Shown here: piece by piece, positions 63,007-64,000 of the stretch
Position numbering within the stretch: position 1 is the stretch's first letter
Layout: each line of letters starts with the position of its first letter
NCBI RefSeq assembly: GCF_000482245.1
Contig: NZ_AWNH01000021.1
Span: 1-64,000 of the forward strand
DNA length: 64,000 nt
From: Leptolyngbya sp. Heron Island J
GTDB taxonomy: Bacteria > Cyanobacteriota > Cyanobacteriia > Phormidesmidales > Phormidesmidaceae
Direction of reading: 5' to 3'
Translations under genes and position numbers: made by a program
Notes under the pieces: generated by a model
The model's database searches: none
What the model saw: the letters and a program-made list of their open reading frames with translations, nothing else
Told to the model about the DNA's origin: nothing

Positions 63007-63771
63007 TTGAGCGATCCAGTTTTAGTCGTCAACGAGTTAACGGTTTACCGAGAGACCTATGCGGCCGTTCAGAATGTATCGTTTACAGTGCCAGCTGGCA
63101 TGGATACCGCGATTGTGGGTCCCAACGGAGCCGGAAAGAGCACCCTGATCCAAGCTGTACTAGGGATTTTACCGCATCGGTCGGGGGAGGTGTTTGTCTT
63201 GGGGCAGCCCCTCTCCCCCAAAGGTCATCTGTCAGCGGCGGTACGACAACAGATTGCCTATCTGCCTCAAAATTTTCTGTTTGATCGCCGCATTCCCATT
63301 ACCGTTAGGGAATTGGTAGGGCTGGGTTGGGATCGGCTAGGTCTGCAATTCCCCTGGACCGGTGGACGGGCACGCCGCCATGCAGTGCAGCAGGCATTGA
63401 CCCAGGTAGATGCCTGGTACTTGCGTCACAAGCTTGTGAGTACGCTGTCGGGGGGAGAGCTCAAGCGGGTACTGCTGGCCTATTGTTTGGTACGTCCTCG
63501 CCGTCTGCTAATTCTGGATGAGGCCCCAGCTGGATTAGATGTGCGCAGCGAATCAGAGTTTTATCGATTGCTGCACCAGCTCAAAAAAGAACAGGGATGG
63601 GCTATTCTGCAGGTTTCTCACGATTTAGATATGGTGCGTCGCAGCTGCGATCGCGTTCTCTGTATAAATCGTGCCTTGCTCTGTCAGGGACCTCCAGACA
63701 ATTCTCTCACCCCAGAAAATCTTTCCCTGGCCTATGGCTCCGAGTTTGTTCGCTACCACCATTCTTGTTAG
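63007..63771 (+). CDS. znuC: zinc ABC transporter ATPase ZnuC
   Basis: A 254-residue ATPase with a TTG start behind GGGAGA. Walker A is GPNGAGKST near 38-46, the signature LSGGELKR near 151-158, Walker B LLILDEAPAGLD, and the SHDLDM switch. It begins 43 nt after znuA and powers zinc uptake. Confidence 0.93.
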   Translation: MSDPVLVVNELTVYRETYAAVQNVSFTVPAGMDTAIVGPNGAGKSTLIQAVLGILPHRSGEVFVLGQPLSPKGHLSAAVRQQIAYLPQNFLFDRRIPITVRELVGLGWDRLGLQFPWTGGRARRHAVQQALTQVDAWYLRHKLVSTLSGGELKRVLLAYCLVRPRRLLILDEAPAGLDVRSESEFYRLLHQLKKEQGWAILQVSHDLDMVRRSCDRVLCINRALLCQGPPDNSLTPENLSLAYGSEFVRYHHSC

Positions 63772-63779
63772 TTTTTGCC

Positions 63780-64000
63780 ATGACGATCCAGGCTGAATTT
63801 ATCCGGGTAATTGAACTGTTTCAATTGCCCTTTATGCATCGGGCACTCATGGGTAGTGTGCTGACTGGATTCATGGGTGGCTTAATGGGTAGCTTTACCG
63901 TTCTTCGACAGCTTTCTTTTTTTAGTGATACCCTGGGGCACTCAGCTCTATTGGGTATCAGCATTGGATTTTTACTGGGTCTTGATCCTGGTTGGGTGTT
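63780..64000 (+). CDS. znuB: zinc ABC transporter permease ZnuB (5' part)
   Basis: ATG 63780 opens a frame that runs off the window. The 73 visible residues include a leading amphipathic segment, then the first membrane helix GSVLTGFMGGLMGSFTVLRQLSFFSDTLGHSALLG, which is the ABC-3 permease hallmark. It starts 9 nt after znuC. Confidence 0.9.
   Translation, partial: MTIQAEFIRVIELFQLPFMHRALMGSVLTGFMGGLMGSFTVLRQLSFFSDTLGHSALLGISIGFLLGLDPGWV

Noticed and set aside
1-64000. CRISPR arrays, tRNA or rRNA genes
   Set aside because: I saw no regularly spaced direct repeats of 24-40 bases with unique spacers and no tRNA-like cloverleaf or rRNA sequence in the gaps; a dedicated RNA scan was not possible.

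Overview
This window is chromosomal DNA of a cyanobacterium. The evidence is a D1-type photosystem II protein, a complete NAD(P)-linked bidirectional [NiFe] hydrogenase (HoxEFUYH), a CBS-CP12 fusion, DevBCA-type exporters, pentapeptide-repeat proteins and many GCGATCGC (HIP1-type) octamers. Nothing seen fixes the genus. DevBCA homologues also occur outside heterocyst formers, so they do not prove differentiation.

Layout. 0-1.5 kb: an ISKra4-type insertion sequence with both terminal inverted repeats, inserted into a small lipoprotein gene. 2.2-10.5 kb: an MscS channel, a 5'-truncated M48 protease, a membrane glycosyltransferase, a nucleotidyltransferase, a FecB/BtuF-like binding protein, a devA remnant and a GNAT-membrane fusion. 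10.7-24.6 kb: a two-domain flavodoxin-like reductase, an SDR, an HGSNAT-like membrane acyltransferase, a minus-strand devB-devC-devC-devA locus followed by three small membrane proteins, two pentapeptide proteins, an Ntn-type amidase and CBS-CP12. 24.7-37.2 kb: one long minus-strand hydrogenase region, in transcription order hoxE-hoxF-hoxW-like-hoxU-hoxY-hoxH-hoxW-hypA-hypB-psbA variant-adenosine-specific kinase-hypF-hypC. 37.4-39.6 kb: an epoxide-hydrolase-like enzyme convergent with an FAD monooxygenase. 40-61 kb: an exopolysaccharide locus with Wzc- and Wza-like proteins, WecG/TagA and other glycosyltransferases, an MsbA/HepA-like ABC exporter, a pyruvyltransferase-like protein, a PAPS-type sulfotransferase and an O-antigen-polymerase-like protein. 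61.2-64 kb: zur divergent from znuA-znuC-znuB around a perfect Zur box; znuB runs off the window.

The most striking feature is the D1 gene embedded among the hydrogenase maturation genes. Compared with standard D1 it carries D170E, E189D, E333S, D342V and S264G, while keeping TyrZ, His190 and the chlorophyll and iron histidines. It therefore looks like a 'rogue/sentinel' D1 that should not build a normal oxygen-evolving cluster. It lies directly upstream of a predicted adenosine-specific kinase and in line with hypF/hypC. CBS-CP12, a likely adenylate- and redox-sensing protein, follows on the same strand. The arrangement suggests one programme for dark or low-oxygen conditions: make hydrogenase, silence water oxidation, and tune carbon metabolism.

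A second pattern supports co-regulation. A direct repeat of the type CTCAYAA-nnnn-CTCA, period about 11 bp, lies upstream of hoxE, hoxW/hypAB, the psbA variant, the gene before CBS-CP12, the SDR, the flavodoxin-like gene, the CPBP protease, the small membrane protein downstream of devA, and the devA remnant. Such spacing is typical of OmpR/PhoB-family response regulators. I could not search the rest of the genome, so the regulon idea is an inference from these sites.
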